From positions 3,260,001 to 3,324,000 of the forward strand of contig SMMW01000019.1 in the NCBI GenBank assembly GCA_004794655.1: a stretch of 64,000 bases of DNA, read 5' to 3'. The position numbers and the translations under genes are program-made. Position 1 is the first letter of the stretch. The number at the start of each line of letters is the position of its first letter. Shown one piece after another: positions 51,600 through 64,000 of the stretch. The notes under the pieces were generated by a model. The model did not search any database, was not told where the DNA came from, and saw only the letters and a list, made by a program, of their open reading frames with translations. This DNA comes from Marisa cornuarietis. Taxonomy: Eukaryota > Mollusca > Gastropoda > Architaenioglossa > Ampullariidae.

Positions 51600-51840
51600 T
51601 CACACCCGCCTGGTCGGCGTGTCCAGCTGCGAAACGTTGCCACCTTGGCTCCGCCCACAAATTTGTCGCCTCGAGATGAAACAGTGTTCGTTGTTTCACG
51701 CGCCTCCCCGTCATGACGACGCCGCGCTGCGGATTGATGATTGGCAGATGGGCTCCGCCGTGCTCCGCCTCCTGCGCGAGACAGCGCGTTTTCATTGGCT
51801 GACGGGGTAAGTCAACAATCGCCGCTGCCGCCGAGATTTT
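51600..51840 (-). promoter_or_regulatory. Putative promoter/CpG-rich patch of the DMRT gene
   Basis: A GC- and CpG-rich patch about 1.4 kb upstream of the DMRT start codon. Read on the minus strand it has CCAAT at 51798-51794, two GGCGGAGC motifs at about 51769 and 51759, a second CCAAT at 51744-51740 and a third GGCGGAGC at about 51656. Both CCAAT boxes point toward the gene. The flanking sequence is AT-rich. This implies a 5' UTR of about 1.3 kb or a small upstream intron. The role is inferred from composition and motif order only. Confidence 0.4.
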
Positions 51841-54323
51841 AATTCAGCTGCCAGCCCGTGTCAGGGATCTGACAGCTAAGGGTATCGGCACAAAATATTG
51901 CTGCTCGTATATTTATATTTGATCCTTTTTGCATTGAAATTTGTTATTAATTGAATCCATGCCATTTCCTTTTATTTTCCTCTCTTCACTTCTTCCTCCC
52001 ATTCCCCTCTCCCTTACTCCTGTCGTCTGTTTTCTTACATTCTTTTTCTCTTTTCCTCCTCCATGTGATATTTCATAACCGTTTCATACTTTTCAATTAA
52101 TTATTATTGTTTACATTGTTTTAGATGACCTTTGGTAACACTAGAAAAAAACAAAACATCCCAATGAGTCACTCTGTCTGGGTGCCACACTGTTTTCAAT
52201 CCCGTTCTTCACCTGTCCAGGCACAGTCCTAGTCGTTTACCCGATACTACGCTGTCCCTTACGTTGATTCGCACCTTTGGTGACGTCACACGAGGTGATC
52301 ACTCACCTGTGTCTTGTTCCGTGAACCTACGGTTTTCACCCCTCTTTTCCCCTCCCTACCATACACAACAACTTGCTCCGAGTTTTGGTGTCATACGTGC
52401 GAAAACCTCCCCCCTCCCAAAACAAAACAAAACAAAACAAAAAAACAACAACAAACAAAACAAAACAAAAAACAAACTACATATTCTTTAAAATAATTGT
52501 CAGAAGAAACACTTCTTGCTATAGGCAGATACCGTGGAAAGGACTAGATTCCATTTTGTGATCAATGTCTTGGACTACCTTATTACGGGTTTTTTCCCCC
52601 TCGTCAAATCACTATCACTGCGGTGCAGTTGTCTGCAATAGAACGTTGATATATTTTAACGAAGTCCTGATTTAACCTGGAGTACATTTTGTATCATAAA
52701 TAAACAAACAGCTAAAACCTTGTGACGTAAGCTTACGGCTTCTGCTCCTCTTTCTCATTCTCTTTCATATCCTCCTTGTTCTGATGGTCGACTTCGCCAC
52801 ACAGCAAAATCAATAGAATCGGCCTGCAGGAGCGAGAACCTTCAAAGTTCATTTCCTTTTAAAGTTACTAGGGCCTGTTTCAAGCCAGGTATATGCGTAA
52901 ATAAATAAATAAATTGTTTGACGTATTGTAGTGTTAAATTAATGCAGAAAAAATTTAATAGATTTTTTATAATAATTTGTTTTGATATGTTTGTATATTT
53001 GTAGGAAATATAACACTACAATACAATTTAGAGCAACCGTTACAGGAAACTTATAACAGGTAAAAGCATTTTCCTATCAAAGGTTCCAACCAGGAACACT
53101 TCAAACGTCAAACAGGTAAGTTAGCATTTAAAAAAAAATATGCAAGCAAGTACGATGTAGGAATATGTCTTTTTCTCAGGTACAGTAGGAAACAGGGTAA
53201 TATTGCTTAGAGACATTATCCACTTGTTCTGTATATTGTGAGACACTGCACTGAACGCTACCCAGTAAAACACTAGTTACTAGTAGTAACGATAGTAACG
53301 TAGGTTTGAAGTACTCTGTGTGAACACTGCGAATCATTCCCAGGGAAAACATCACAACGGTTTCAGAATCTGCTTTGAAGGAAACCGCAGATTTTCGTTG
53401 ATAATCTTTGCACCGACAAGTTAATTATTTTTGTAACGACTTTGTATCTCTTTGCACTGATCGATGTTTGCCATTGCTAAACGAGGTGTAAGTCTTTTGT
53501 TGATGAAACATGTTTATATCAAATTACCTGTTACGTTAGATGTTTGAAGTATTATTTAAGTATTACAGGATTGTACTCGTAAACCATAGCATCTGTTTAA
53601 TTCCACCCCTGAGCCAGAACGTCGGGACTTGCGTCTCCTGCTGTGCAGGACATGTTTCGGAGTTCCTGGAGATATTTGTTTTCCGCTGGTGGCCCAGAAG
53701 AAGCGGAGGACATTCGCTGTTTACAGTCTAGTACATCGTCCCAGACCGGAGACTCAGGACAATGTTCTTGTTCCTCACAAAGGTTTGCTCTGAGCTCTAT
53801 GCAAGTCAGATCGAGGCTGATATATGTGCTATATATGTATGCCGATTCCGTGGATGCGAAATATTTGTGTATTTTCATCTGTGGGTACGCGATAGATATG
53901 ACTTTCTTGAAACACTTCTTAGATCCATTTTTTTTAGGTTCCTGCATTACGCCTCAGAGAAGACTGTGCTGCAGCAGGGCATCGAACCGCCCAGTAGAAG
54001 AACTTGCTTATTGACGGAACTGGTTGTGAAAAGCCTAGCCCTGTTATAATGAGAGAACAGGATCGAGACATGTTTGTTCACGAACAGTTGTTGAGCGTTT
54101 GTATTACGTTGTATTGTTGCTGGATATTATTGTGGGAAGTTTTTTTCATTAGGGTTTATTATGTTCCGTCTCTGTCGACTCAATATTGTAAATATATTGT
54201 ACTCCGTATAACCCCGTATGTCAAGGGAGAAATATAGACCTCATTGTCTTTGACTGTGGCTTTAAAAGGAAAACGAAATCACAAACTTATTTTAACTAAG
54301 CATAGAGCTACTTAGACCCCATT

Positions 54324-54326
<3 letters not shown>
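51841..54326. other. Upstream intergenic stretch, nothing identified
   Basis: AT-rich sequence with a CAAAA-type run at 52420-52475. Two overlapping plus frames at 53643-54049 have no known domain. Confidence 0.4.

Positions 54327-54412
<86 letters not shown>
54327..54412. repeat. (CA)n microsatellite
   Basis: About 42 uninterrupted CA units. Confidence 0.95.
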
Positions 54413-54413
<1 letters not shown>

Positions 54414-54717
54414 TATCTCTCTTTCTCTCTGCACGCTTGCTTTTATGAAAAGCGAAGTCACCCCTACATGGCAATCTGCTCAGCCATATTTAATAATGGA
54501 GATCGCGGTGTTAGTTTTGTAATACAAATCTTCTTCAAGGAGGCGAGATGCGGGTATGTGCAAAGCAAAACTGGGGAAGAGGAGAGAATAACCCTGACCT
54601 GCTGAGAGACAGAGCTATTATAAGACACGCCCAGTGTCAGTATTTCACAATAAATAAATAAATAAATAACATTTTAGTTTAGATATGCGCTCCATGGCAC
54701 CTTAAGCGCAATGTGTG

Positions 54718-54937
<220 letters not shown>

Positions 54938-55386
54938 TCTCTCATTTTAATGTGTGGAAGCTGCGATATGAGCTGACACACAACGGTGCTCCAGGATAGT
55001 AAGACTTGGGATTTCCCTTTATTTTGTTGTTATTTTATTTTTTTCTCAAATAAGCGCAAAATCACACAGATACTGAGTTTCCTGGTTGCAGCTGAATCAT
55101 CCATATAAATATTTAAGTATTTTGGTTGCTGGCATCAAAGACAGCGTATAACGCAGCCCTAACCACATTTGGCCTCAAACTCATTGAAAAGTAGATTTTA
55201 AAAAATAAATTATCAGGGTAATAATATGTTTTCTCTAAGGAGGTTTTACAAAAAGCATCCCGAAGACAAATGAACATGGGGTTAAACGATGGCAGACTGG
55301 CAGTGCAATTCTGAGTTGAAAGGGTTTTGAAAAACAAGAGCTATCTTTTACATCTAGCTTTTCACTTTCCTTTTCTTTTCCTATCT

Positions 55387-55417
<31 letters not shown>

Positions 55418-55626
55418 TAGTAGATGTGTGTGTGTTTTTTTATGTGCACGTGCGTGTCTGTGCATGCACGTAAGCACATATTATGCTTATGTATCTGAGT
55501 TACGGAATGCGTGTACAAATACTTTACTATAATATGTAACGTATAATACATAATATGGAATGCATGAAAGAAGTATAAATATATATAAGAAGTTATCTAA
55601 CAGGCAGATAAATGCATACATGAAAA

Positions 55627-55628
<2 letters not shown>

Positions 55629-55703
<75 letters not shown>
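55629..55703. repeat. (CT)n/(CA)n microsatellite
   Basis: Short CT run followed by about 33 CA units. Confidence 0.95.
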
Positions 55704-55705
<2 letters not shown>

Positions 55706-58024
55706 TAATTCAAGGCATGGTCGTCTCCTTTTGCTGTAGCTACAAAATTACTGGTCGAGTTGTCTCCCTCTTTTCTTTGAAGATAATTATGACCGCAAGA
55801 GTCTATCTTTTTGACTTAAAAAACCAAAGTATTTGAAAGTACCTGACGTCTTATTTTCTGACATCTGACGGCGATACGGTTGTCGTATCTGCACAATGTA
55901 GCTTCTCCCCCACCCCCTTATTCAGTGACACCCACGCCCACATTTCAATGATTCCCCCTCCCTTGATCTCGCCTTCTTCACAAAACCACTCATGTCATGA
56001 TTTCTCCATCTCCACCTTCGTTTCTTCCAAGTCTTATTCATCCGCACACCTCGACTCTACAAACTCGTAAGAAATCCAGCATCCTTCTCTTAAACTCCGC
56101 AGTTCAAATTCTACCCCCAATTCAGTTGCAAAGCTGTCCCCCTCTTTACAAGACAGGTCTGATACTTGTTCAACCTGTACATTGCAGGAGTGAAATATCT
56201 TATTTTACCCGATCTCAGCTCCACCACCACCCTAAACTTCCCACCTCACCCACTCTCTAACGTCCTCGCCAATCTGATCGGTGTATCCTTGTTTACATCT
56301 AGCCCCCACCCCCCAAAACCTCTTTCAAGAAATCCGTTTGGTGTACCCTCCCATCCCGTTTATCCCCACCCCCTCTTTCGCCTCTGCCCGTCGCCTCGTA
56401 CAAGCTGCTCCGCAATCTCAGACCAAACACCTTGTTTCGCCGGTATCGAGCAGTATCTCTCAGATGGTTATTATTTTTCATAACAGGCCGCGATGGGCTC
56501 TTGCTTTTCCCTTCTCCTTCCGGTTTCCATTTCCTACAATTATCCGTCAGCCATGTTTACCAGAGAACGGCGCCAGGCGCGGGGAGTATGGGGCCCGTGT
56601 TATGGGGAAAAACAGAACAAAGAAGGACTGGCAAGAGGAACGATGGCACCCATGCCATGGCTTATATTCAATCCTGAACTATGGCATATAAACTCATATA
56701 CTGGGCATCTAAACCCATCTAGAACCTGTTGCATCATCATCATCATCATCATCATCATCCTGCATTTTTTAACTGCCATACTCTGGATACGATGAACCAC
56801 TTACAGGTCAATTTTCCTACAGCTTTTCTTTTGTGTTTTAATAAATAAATTCATTTATCGTTCAGTGCTTGACGCGAAAATGTCGATGGACTCGACGAGA
56901 TCAGCACAAGCAAAAACAGCACCGCACGTACACACCGCACCCCCCCCCCCCCAAGTGACGTCATAGAGAAAAGTCAGCCAAAAGCACTTTGCATCACGTG
57001 ACTGCACAGCAGGAACTCGCGCATTGCTACAGCCGAACTGAACGAACGTCGTAGTAACGAGAACCAACAACAAGGCCACACAGCGTGTACCCTGGCTGGT
57101 TTCGACCCACTTTGTCTCAAGTCACTGTATAATTCTCGATAGTTACAAACTCATTCTTCATTGATACATTTATCTTGAAATTGTTTGCTTGGTTCGTTTT
57201 TCCCCCTACGTGCACAATATTTATTGATGGGCTGCACTGTACACCTTTTATACCGTGAACGAAAGACGGATTAATCGGGTATAAGCCATCACATCCCGTA
57301 GAGCAGATGAGGTCTACAGGTAGCCAGAGCACGTCAGGGGCAGGGGCAGGGGCAGGGGCGTCACTCTGCTGTCACAAGATGGACACCTCCCTGGTCTTTC
57401 ACCCATTTATTTACGCGAAAACCGGGATGTCGGGGAGCAGTGGGTTTTTAACCTTCTGGCCATTTATCCACGGCTCCTCCTTTATAAACCTGCCTGCAAC
57501 CAGAGCGGCAACTCTATCCTACTTTCGATCTTAATCAGAGTGCTGCCCCCTTCTCGCTGGGTTCGTGCCCATGGCCCCAGGGCAGGCCCGTTGTTATGGT
57601 GTTATGTTTTTGTCCGCCAAGCCGGCGGCTGAAGGAGGGTCGAGGTCCGAGCAGAGTCCTGTTCGTGGGACCCATGGGCCGAGCAAAAACAAGCAACCGC
57701 TTACCCTGGCGCGTCACTAACCACTCCGTATCCGCCGGTCTTGTGCAAACACTTGCAATAACAGCTGCCCGGAGTGGCCGATAGGTGGCGTGTCATGTCT
57801 GCACTTCCGGCGGGCGAGAGACGGCGCCTGTGTGGTCGCGATCACGATAGTTCTCCCCCATCCTGCCTGTTTTCTGGATACTTTTGTAGCCAAACATGGC
57901 GTGTGTGGTCACACGTGTAAGCATTTACAACGCCTGGCTAACGAAGGAACAATTTATGTAGAAACCTTTCTCCACGGGTCTACATCAGCGCTCTTTGAGG
58001 AAAGGGAACAGCTGAGTGGGTAGA
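55704..58024. other. Upstream intergenic stretch with a C-rich tract and a G-quadruplex-like motif
   Basis: Pyrimidine-rich sequence at 55990-56400 gives long plus-strand frames rich in Pro/Ser without a domain. A (CAT)n run lies at 56729-56758, and four GGGG runs at 57337-57358. No gene is supportable. Confidence 0.4.
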
Positions 58025-58195
58025 GAAATGGGGTCTGAATCGAATGGCGCAGCGGATCGATACCCGTGTAGTGTAGCGAATTACTCAGCTATCGGGAGCG
58101 GGTTCGTGACTCCATAGAGGGTGGGGGAAAGGTAAAGCGATAAGAGGGTAAGGAGTTGAGCACCGCTTTCACAAAACAGCTGACCCCGAAAACAG
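58025..58195 (+). mobile_element. SINE-like tRNA-related fragment
   Basis: TGGCGCAGCGGATCGATACC resembles a tRNA A-box region, and GGGTTCGTGACTCC about 50 bases further resembles a B box. The sequence after it (GGTAAAGCGATAAGAGGGTAA) resembles the stretch just before the 10.3-kb SINE. No poly-A or tandem tail is clear. Confidence 0.35.
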
Positions 58196-58294
58196 TGTGG
58201 TCGCGAATACCTATCTCCTTATTGCCCCCCCCCCACACACACACAAGGAGAATTACATTTACCCTTTTATATATATCTTTTTACAAAGTACTAT

Positions 58295-58438
58295 TCCTGA
58301 CTTGTACCTCATCTTTATGTTGTTCAGTGTCCCTATGTGTACCTCACTGTCTATTGGTTGTTATGTTTCTTTCTATCAAATTGTACTGCGCAGAGAGTGC
58401 GATATATCTTATTTGTGATTCTGCGCATTATAAGTTCG

Positions 58439-58474
<36 letters not shown>

Positions 58475-58475
58475 C
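58295..58475 (+). mobile_element. Truncated LINE 3' UTR, same family as at 15.9-16.4 kb
   Basis: Shares with the 16.2-kb copy, in order, a CTTGTAC.TCATCTTT segment, TTGTTCAGTGT, the CTGCGCAGAGAGTGCGAT block, CTGCGCATTA.AAGT and a terminal (ATT)n run. No coding remnant is present. The same 3' boundary in two copies is what 5'-truncated retrotransposition leaves. Confidence 0.55.
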
Positions 58476-58512
58476 ATCATCATCATCACCATCATCATTA
58501 TTATTATTATAT
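58440..58512. repeat. (ATT)n/(ATC)n tail
   Basis: Expanded tail of the LINE 3' UTR copy just upstream, with an ATC block and a second ATT block. Confidence 0.9.
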
Positions 58513-59226
58513 TGTAGATTATGAGATCACTTCAATAGTAAGTAGCTGTGGTTTATATCAAGGTTGAATACGTTTTCTTCTGGTTGTCGTGTTCTTATCT
58601 TTGTTAATATAATATTAACTGCTCACTTAGAGTGAACAATCCATCACAGACACTCGCTTTTAAGTTTAATGGGAAATAATGATAAAATTTACATATACTT
58701 GCGAACTCTGGTTGTCCAGTATGCTTTAAAAATTATTTTACTTTCGTGCAAATTTCTTGAAAAAAAAGCTTCAAAATTATGCAATCCAAAGGATTGTAAT
58801 GACTGTTTTTCACTTACCAAGTAGGAAGAAGAGGGAAATGAGTGTCATTATATTTTATACTTCAAGATTTTAAATTCATCTTTACTTTTAGAAAACAATT
58901 ATAGAATTGCAGGTGAGCATAACTCGACATCTCACACTTCAAATTTCGGTCGCTTGCAGCGACAGATAGGAAAAACGGAATCAGATCACCATGACTGCTT
59001 TAGAGTCACTTCGGAATATAGAAATACAAGACTGTCAAAACAGCTTATTTGATAATTTTTCTTTTACCCCAGCTCTTTCCTAAAACTATTTTAGTAAATG
59101 TTCTGCGCTCTGCATGCGTTTAAAGAATATCATGAAGGGGAAGATACTTTGATATGTGTTTGGTCTCAACCTTGCTTCTAAACTGTATGAAAGGGCTTGA
59201 GTCGAACTCCACTAAATTAAATGCCA

Positions 59227-59251
59227 GTGGTGTGGTGTGGTGTGGTGTGGT
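59227..59251. repeat. (GGTGT)n microsatellite
   Basis: Five pentamer units. Confidence 0.9.
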
Positions 59252-59369
59252 TATGCATCTGGGGCTACTTAAGGTTAATAAGTCTAGTGCTGGCGTGGCG
59301 TTAAGTGTTGAGGATTTACTTTCTTTCAGTAGTAACAATAAGCTGCCTTTTAATGTCCAAGGCTTATGA

Positions 59370-59432
<63 letters not shown>
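59370..59432. repeat. (CA)n microsatellite
   Basis: About 31 uninterrupted CA units. Confidence 0.95.
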
Positions 59433-59433
<1 letters not shown>

Positions 59434-61099
59434 TATTAATAGCTGATATACGCGTAGGTGGACAACAATCCCGATACATACACTGACTTGTCAGGCCCAG
59501 GGTTAGTTTTGGCTCGAACGACTATCAAACAGCACTTAAGTCCCCATCACAGGGTCAGACTGCCACTTGGCAAGTCATCAGTGCAGGGGACTGCGCTAAG
59601 CCCTGGGCAAACACGCCGTGGCAGGCCAGACATTTCTCATGTGAGAGTTTGAGGCGATGGTTTTGTGAAAGAGGCGCCTGGCCTTTCAGATGACTGGGCA
59701 AGTCAAAGGTGTCTTGTCATTTATGTTCTGCCATAGACGGGATTAAACTAGCTTACAGAGACGGTGGAAGAAATTGCTTCAGAAATGGTTTATCATTTTA
59801 AAGTTCTTTCGTTAGGAAGGTTTCAAAATAAAAAGTTAGGATCCCCAACGGAGAAGTTTTAAGGTGTTCCTGTATTCCCAGCATCCACACCTTTCTGCTG
59901 AGATCGCAAGCTAGATGGGCTGGATTAACCCTAACCCCAGACTTAACACTAAATCTAATCAAAGCTGTATTAATAATATATATCAACATAACACGTTAAA
60001 ATACACATACACACAAGTTTTCTAGAAAAAGCCAAATCGTTTATATCAAAGATAAAATCGTCAAAAAAAAAAACAACAAAAAAAACAACAAAACAACAAC
60101 AACAACACACAAACAAACAAATCCACAATTAAAGGCTGGCACTTAAAACCTCTCCCTTTACCCACTACCCTGTAGCAGATTCAATAATGGTAATTATCAG
60201 ATATACTATCAATATTAGCAATTATCAGATATACTATTGCAGATGAAGTATTGCATTGCCATATGACACTATAAATGGACGTCACAGAAGTCATTGCAAA
60301 TAAACTAGCTGCACCCGGGTCGTCAGTCTGCTGGGGTGGTGGGTGGGTGGGTGCGAGCAGCTACGCACGACATCGCACTTAGGGGTGGCAAGAGGTACGA
60401 GAGGGTGTCAAACTATAGATACTTCAGGGTGGCAGACAACGAGTAGGCAAAACACACGAGCATATCCCGCGTTGTGAAAGATGGGGTGGGGCTTCAGATG
60501 TCATCAGGCGGCGACAGGTGCGATAATGGCATAGTGGTGAGAACGGACATGGCTTGGAATGTACGTGTGTGTTTGTATGCGTGTGTATGTGTATACGTTT
60601 GTATGTGTAGAGATGCGTGCTTAGGTGTGTGTATGGGTGTGCGTGTATATGTATGTTAATGTGTTCGTGAAAGATTTTGGTTTTGGTTTTCGAGTTGGTT
60701 TTCTGTGCACGAGCCCATGTGAAGGATTTAGGGTTAAGGCTAGAAGGTAGCATCTGTGCATATATGTTATACAGAGAGAGAAAGAACCCTTTCATTGAGT
60801 AGGTCTGAGTCCATTTCAAGGGGAACGTGAACAACAGCAGCCACCATCATTAACATCTTCATAGACTGGAGTGTGGAATAAAAAAAATTAATTAACTTTT
60901 GATAGCACAGTTATGTAAGATATACAGCAACAAACAACAATCATCATTATCTTCCATCAGAACATTAAAACAGTAACTGAGAGGCACTTGATTATGTAGA
61001 TATAGCCACATAAACTTAAAACTGCTTTGCCTAAAATCCAGTAATAAATAATAACAAAGCCAGTTATTCTCAACTTCTATGAGCACATGTACCAAGAAA

Positions 61100-61101
<2 letters not shown>

Positions 61102-61178
<77 letters not shown>
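61102..61178. repeat. (CA)n microsatellite
   Basis: About 38 uninterrupted CA units. Confidence 0.95.
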
Positions 61179-61179
<1 letters not shown>

Positions 61180-61325
61180 CATTATCCTAAATCTCAACAC
61201 CATATGTAGAGAATCATTACATCTTAAAAGAGAAAACATCCTTACAGCCATAGGCAATTGATATTAATTTGCTTTTTCCTGCCTTTGGTACGACGCAAAC
61301 CAGAGATGTATACCCTTCATCGCAC

Positions 61326-61328
61326 GCA

Positions 61329-61379
<51 letters not shown>

Positions 61380-61380
61380 T
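61326..61380. repeat. (TCTG)n microsatellite
   Basis: About 13 perfect tetranucleotide units. Confidence 0.95.
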
Positions 61381-62619
61381 GATCGCTACTCTGTTCGTTC
61401 GGTCGTCAATGTCTATCTTTATTGCCCATCTCTATAAAATTTATTCAAAGCTTCTTCTTTCATTCTGAAATGTCTTATCTTTCCGATAGTTTAAATAATC
61501 TTAATGCATTTAAGCATTATGTCTTTTTGAAATGTTAATCGGCTCTGTAAACCACGTGGAGATAAATGAACCAGGCGTCTTGCTAATCTCCCTTTGGTTT
61601 CACAGCAAAGTCTGCCTTAGCTACAACGACCACTCCAGGGCCGCCAAGTCAGTGTTTCCCTCCGATTCTGCAAAGAGCATTTAGCTGAAGATTGAGCCGA
61701 GCTGCTCTGTATACAGAACGGCCCTTGGCGGCAAGCAAAGGCCAATAACCACGTCTGTGATGGGATAACTCGTGGCCCGAGATTTATAAGCAGTTAATGC
61801 ATATCATCTGACTAGAAACGGGCTAGAAGTAAACACAGAAGGAAAATCTCGACACTTCTTGAGCGCAGACTATTTCGTTGGATTCGTTGGAAAGTGACCA
61901 GGTCTGTGAAGTCGACCCCTTGAAAATAGTGAACGGTTAAGCGCGAAGTTGTTGGCAGCAAGTTGGAGACTGCAAATCGGTCTTTGCTAACTTCTAGAAG
62001 CTTTTTCCTCAAGAAAAAAACAGAAAGACAGAGAGACAGAAAGTTGAGAAAGGAAGCAAAAGAAAATAGTCAAACTTCGAGATCGGCAGACATCCACAGA
62101 CAGACATGTTATTCTTTGCCTACAGGCGGAGCACAAACTCTTGGAACCTGATTGCAGCTGTGGAATTCTAGGTCAGAAGATGAAAATAATAAGGGCGTTA
62201 GTAGCCACTAAACAGGAAACATCCCATCAACGTCTGCCTCGTCAGTGTGGCAAATTTACTCTTGAGTCAATAAAAAAGATGACAAGAACAAGCTGACTAA
62301 TGTCGTTGTACGGCGGTTTTGTTTCTTGCCGGAACGACGTTACAGTCACCCAACCTTGGAACGTCACTGACATTTTCCTTTAGTGTTTGGCATACCTACC
62401 TGGCTATCTCCTCTACTTTGTTTTATATTTCTTTTCTTATTTTTTTCATTCTTTTCTTCATTTTTCATTCTTTTCTTCATTTTTCTTTCTGAGAACATTT
62501 TTCGTTGCCTCTTTTTCTTTCTTTCTTTCATTTCTTTCATTTTCTTTCAAAAGTTTTTTTTTTCTTTTTTCCTTATTTCCCTCGTATTTCTCGTATACAT
62601 CACGTTATCGACCCCCCAC

Positions 62620-62765
62620 ACACATACACACGCACGCGCGCGTACAGAGACACGTACGCGCGCATACAGCGAGGCACAAACACACAGAGATAGATGGACA
62701 CAGAGAGAGATACACACACAGACACAGGCACCGTTAGACAAACAGACACACAGATCATACGCGCC

Positions 62766-62800
<35 letters not shown>

Positions 62801-62803
62801 GCA

Positions 62804-62875
<72 letters not shown>

Positions 62876-62876
62876 A
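62620..62876. repeat. CA-rich compound microsatellite with (GCAC)n
   Basis: Degenerate CA/CGCA tract, then perfect (CA)n, (CGCA)n and (CA)n from 62769. All long frames over 62383-63155 pass through it and are not coding evidence. Confidence 0.95.
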
Positions 62877-63877
62877 AATGTCCATGGGTTAGGAAAAAAA
62901 ACTACCATTATTTTGTGGGAAGGCTACATTTTTCAGAACAGGTTTCAATGTTCGGATCCCATCCTTGACCCACCCGACGGCTGCAGGTGGAGGCATCAAG
63001 AGTCAAAGAAACTGTTCCAATCACCCAGGATGGAGGTGGGGGGGGGGGATAAATGTAGAGAAGGGAAGCAGGGGGAGACAAAAAAAAAAGGCAGCGGAAA
63101 CGGCGGTTTGAGAGGCATTATCGATAAACAGCGCGGCGATGACTGTCAGAGATAGAGCGGGGAACACAAGGCTAATACAGCTCGCCGTGAGTTTATATTG
63201 GACGACGCTAAGGGAATTAGAGCGGCCGGCAGCTGATAGCCTGATAACACCCGAGCACTTCGCGCGGGCTCCGCCAACGCTTGAAGCGGCGAAGTTATTG
63301 CCAAGAGTTGCTTCCCGACAGTTGCCCTGCATCACAAGACGAAAATTCTTTAAAGGTCTGGTGTGGTGCATTGTCACCATACGAAGCGTTATTAAAGGTA
63401 TAGTAGGTTACAAAGACACAAGAGTTAGAAGTCTTTAAAGATCTAGTGAAATATAAATTGTTTTTATAAAATTCTGGAGAAAATTCTCTACAGGAAACAA
63501 TTTCTAAAAATCTTTGTTGAAGACCCCCCTCCCTCCCACACGTCTGGTCTCGAGATATTAGTCGACAGAGATTACCATGCACAGAACATATATATATATA
63601 TATCAAACCCAGGACGTCACGTTTGTACATTGATATGCCTAACTAATATATAACACTGGTTCTCTTATTGGCTGACGGCTTTACAACGTAAACGTATTGA
63701 TGCACAATGCTGACGTAGATGTTGTTGGCTTCTTTCTGTTTCCGGTGATGAGAAAGTCAATGTTTTGAAGGCTTGTACTCCTGTTATTCTGGAACTAGCA
63801 TTTTGCAAAAAGCTAGCCACGGTCTTTAAAAAATCAGTTACTACGTTGTTAAAAGTTTTTATTTTCTCTTCCACAAA

Positions 63878-64000
63878 ATGTCTGAGCTGCTGAGGAGAGC
63901 TGCCCATAAAACTCGCAGTGTGGCCAATGTTGCCATTAACTCTAAAGCTCTCAACGCCCGTCAAGATTGGCGTGTGACAGGCAAGTGTCCAAACTGTAGA
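63878..64000 (+). CDS. Partial open reading frame running off the window end, unknown product
   Basis: An ATG at 63878-63880 with A at -3 opens a frame of 41 codons that is still open at the last base. An in-frame TAA lies at 63827-63829, so this is the first Met. The start reads MSELLRRAAHKTRSVANVAI and the visible part ends in a C-x2-C pair, which could begin a zinc-binding motif. I do not recognise the family. The 300 bases before it share a diverged module with 16.4 kb, so this may be the start of a multicopy element rather than a host gene. An intron could also interrupt it beyond the window. Confidence 0.3.
   Translation, partial: MSELLRRAAHKTRSVANVAINSKALNARQDWRVTGKCPNCR

Larger units (their letters stand above)
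59433..63540. other. Upstream intergenic stretch outside listed repeats
   Basis: Contains a CAA-rich run near 60064-60120 and moderately GC-rich sequence at 61560-61780 and 63100-63330. No domain-bearing frame. Confidence 0.4.

Noticed and set aside
53950..54010. B-box-like GGTTCGATGCC on the minus strand as a tRNA gene
   Set aside because: No matching A box or cloverleaf stems around it.
62383..62892. The longest repeat-derived ORF (169 codons)
   Set aside because: It is built from T-rich, CA and CGCA repeats; overlapping frames on both strands are equally open.

Overview
This is eukaryotic genomic DNA, very probably from a lophotrochozoan animal and most likely a mollusc. That placement is inference. 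It rests on the single clear gene (a DM-domain transcription factor with a DMA domain and a very long intron), on very many (CA)n and other microsatellites, and on tRNA-derived SINE-like and LINE-like debris. There are no operons, prokaryotic genes, rRNA, intact tRNA genes or CRISPR arrays.

Only one gene is well supported. It lies on the minus strand and covers about 26.6 kb. Exon 1 (50232 down to 49773) encodes the zinc-binding DM domain. Exon 2 (24967 down to 23604) encodes the DMA domain, a Gln/His-rich tract and the C-terminal region. The 24.8-kb intron has consensus GT and AG ends in matching phase, and the joined reading frame is 607 codons plus a stop. A GC- and CpG-rich patch at 51.6-51.84 kb has two CCAAT boxes and GC-box-like motifs in the right orientation to be its promoter.

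Layout: 1-23.6 kb is non-coding sequence downstream of the gene, with microsatellites, a SINE with an (AACC)n tail at 10.3-10.7 kb, a broken LINE 3' end at 15.9-16.4 kb and a 30-bp minisatellite at 19.9-20.4 kb. 23.6-25.0 kb is exon 2. 25.0-49.8 kb is the intron. It holds GC-rich patches (25.7-26.0 and 31.45-31.65 kb), a 235-bp terminal-inverted-repeat element (26.76-26.99 kb), a diverged duplicated segment (28.7-29.1 and 36.0-36.4 kb), a possible decayed zinc-finger array (34.3-35.0 kb), a 27-bp repeat with 9-codon periodicity (38.1-38.3 kb) and a mariner-like MITE (46.87-47.43 kb). 49.8-50.2 kb is exon 1. 50.2-63.8 kb is upstream sequence rich in (CA)n, with SINE and LINE tail remnants. A short plus-strand reading frame opens at 63878 and runs off the window end; it may start another gene or element.

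Most other long open frames are translations of (CA)n, (GAAA)n, (AACC)n or (ATC)n repeats. I did not find a convincing new multi-gene system. The most unusual items are non-coding: the periodic repeat arrays, the duplicated intronic segment, and a dispersed module found at 16.4 kb and again just before the terminal ORF.
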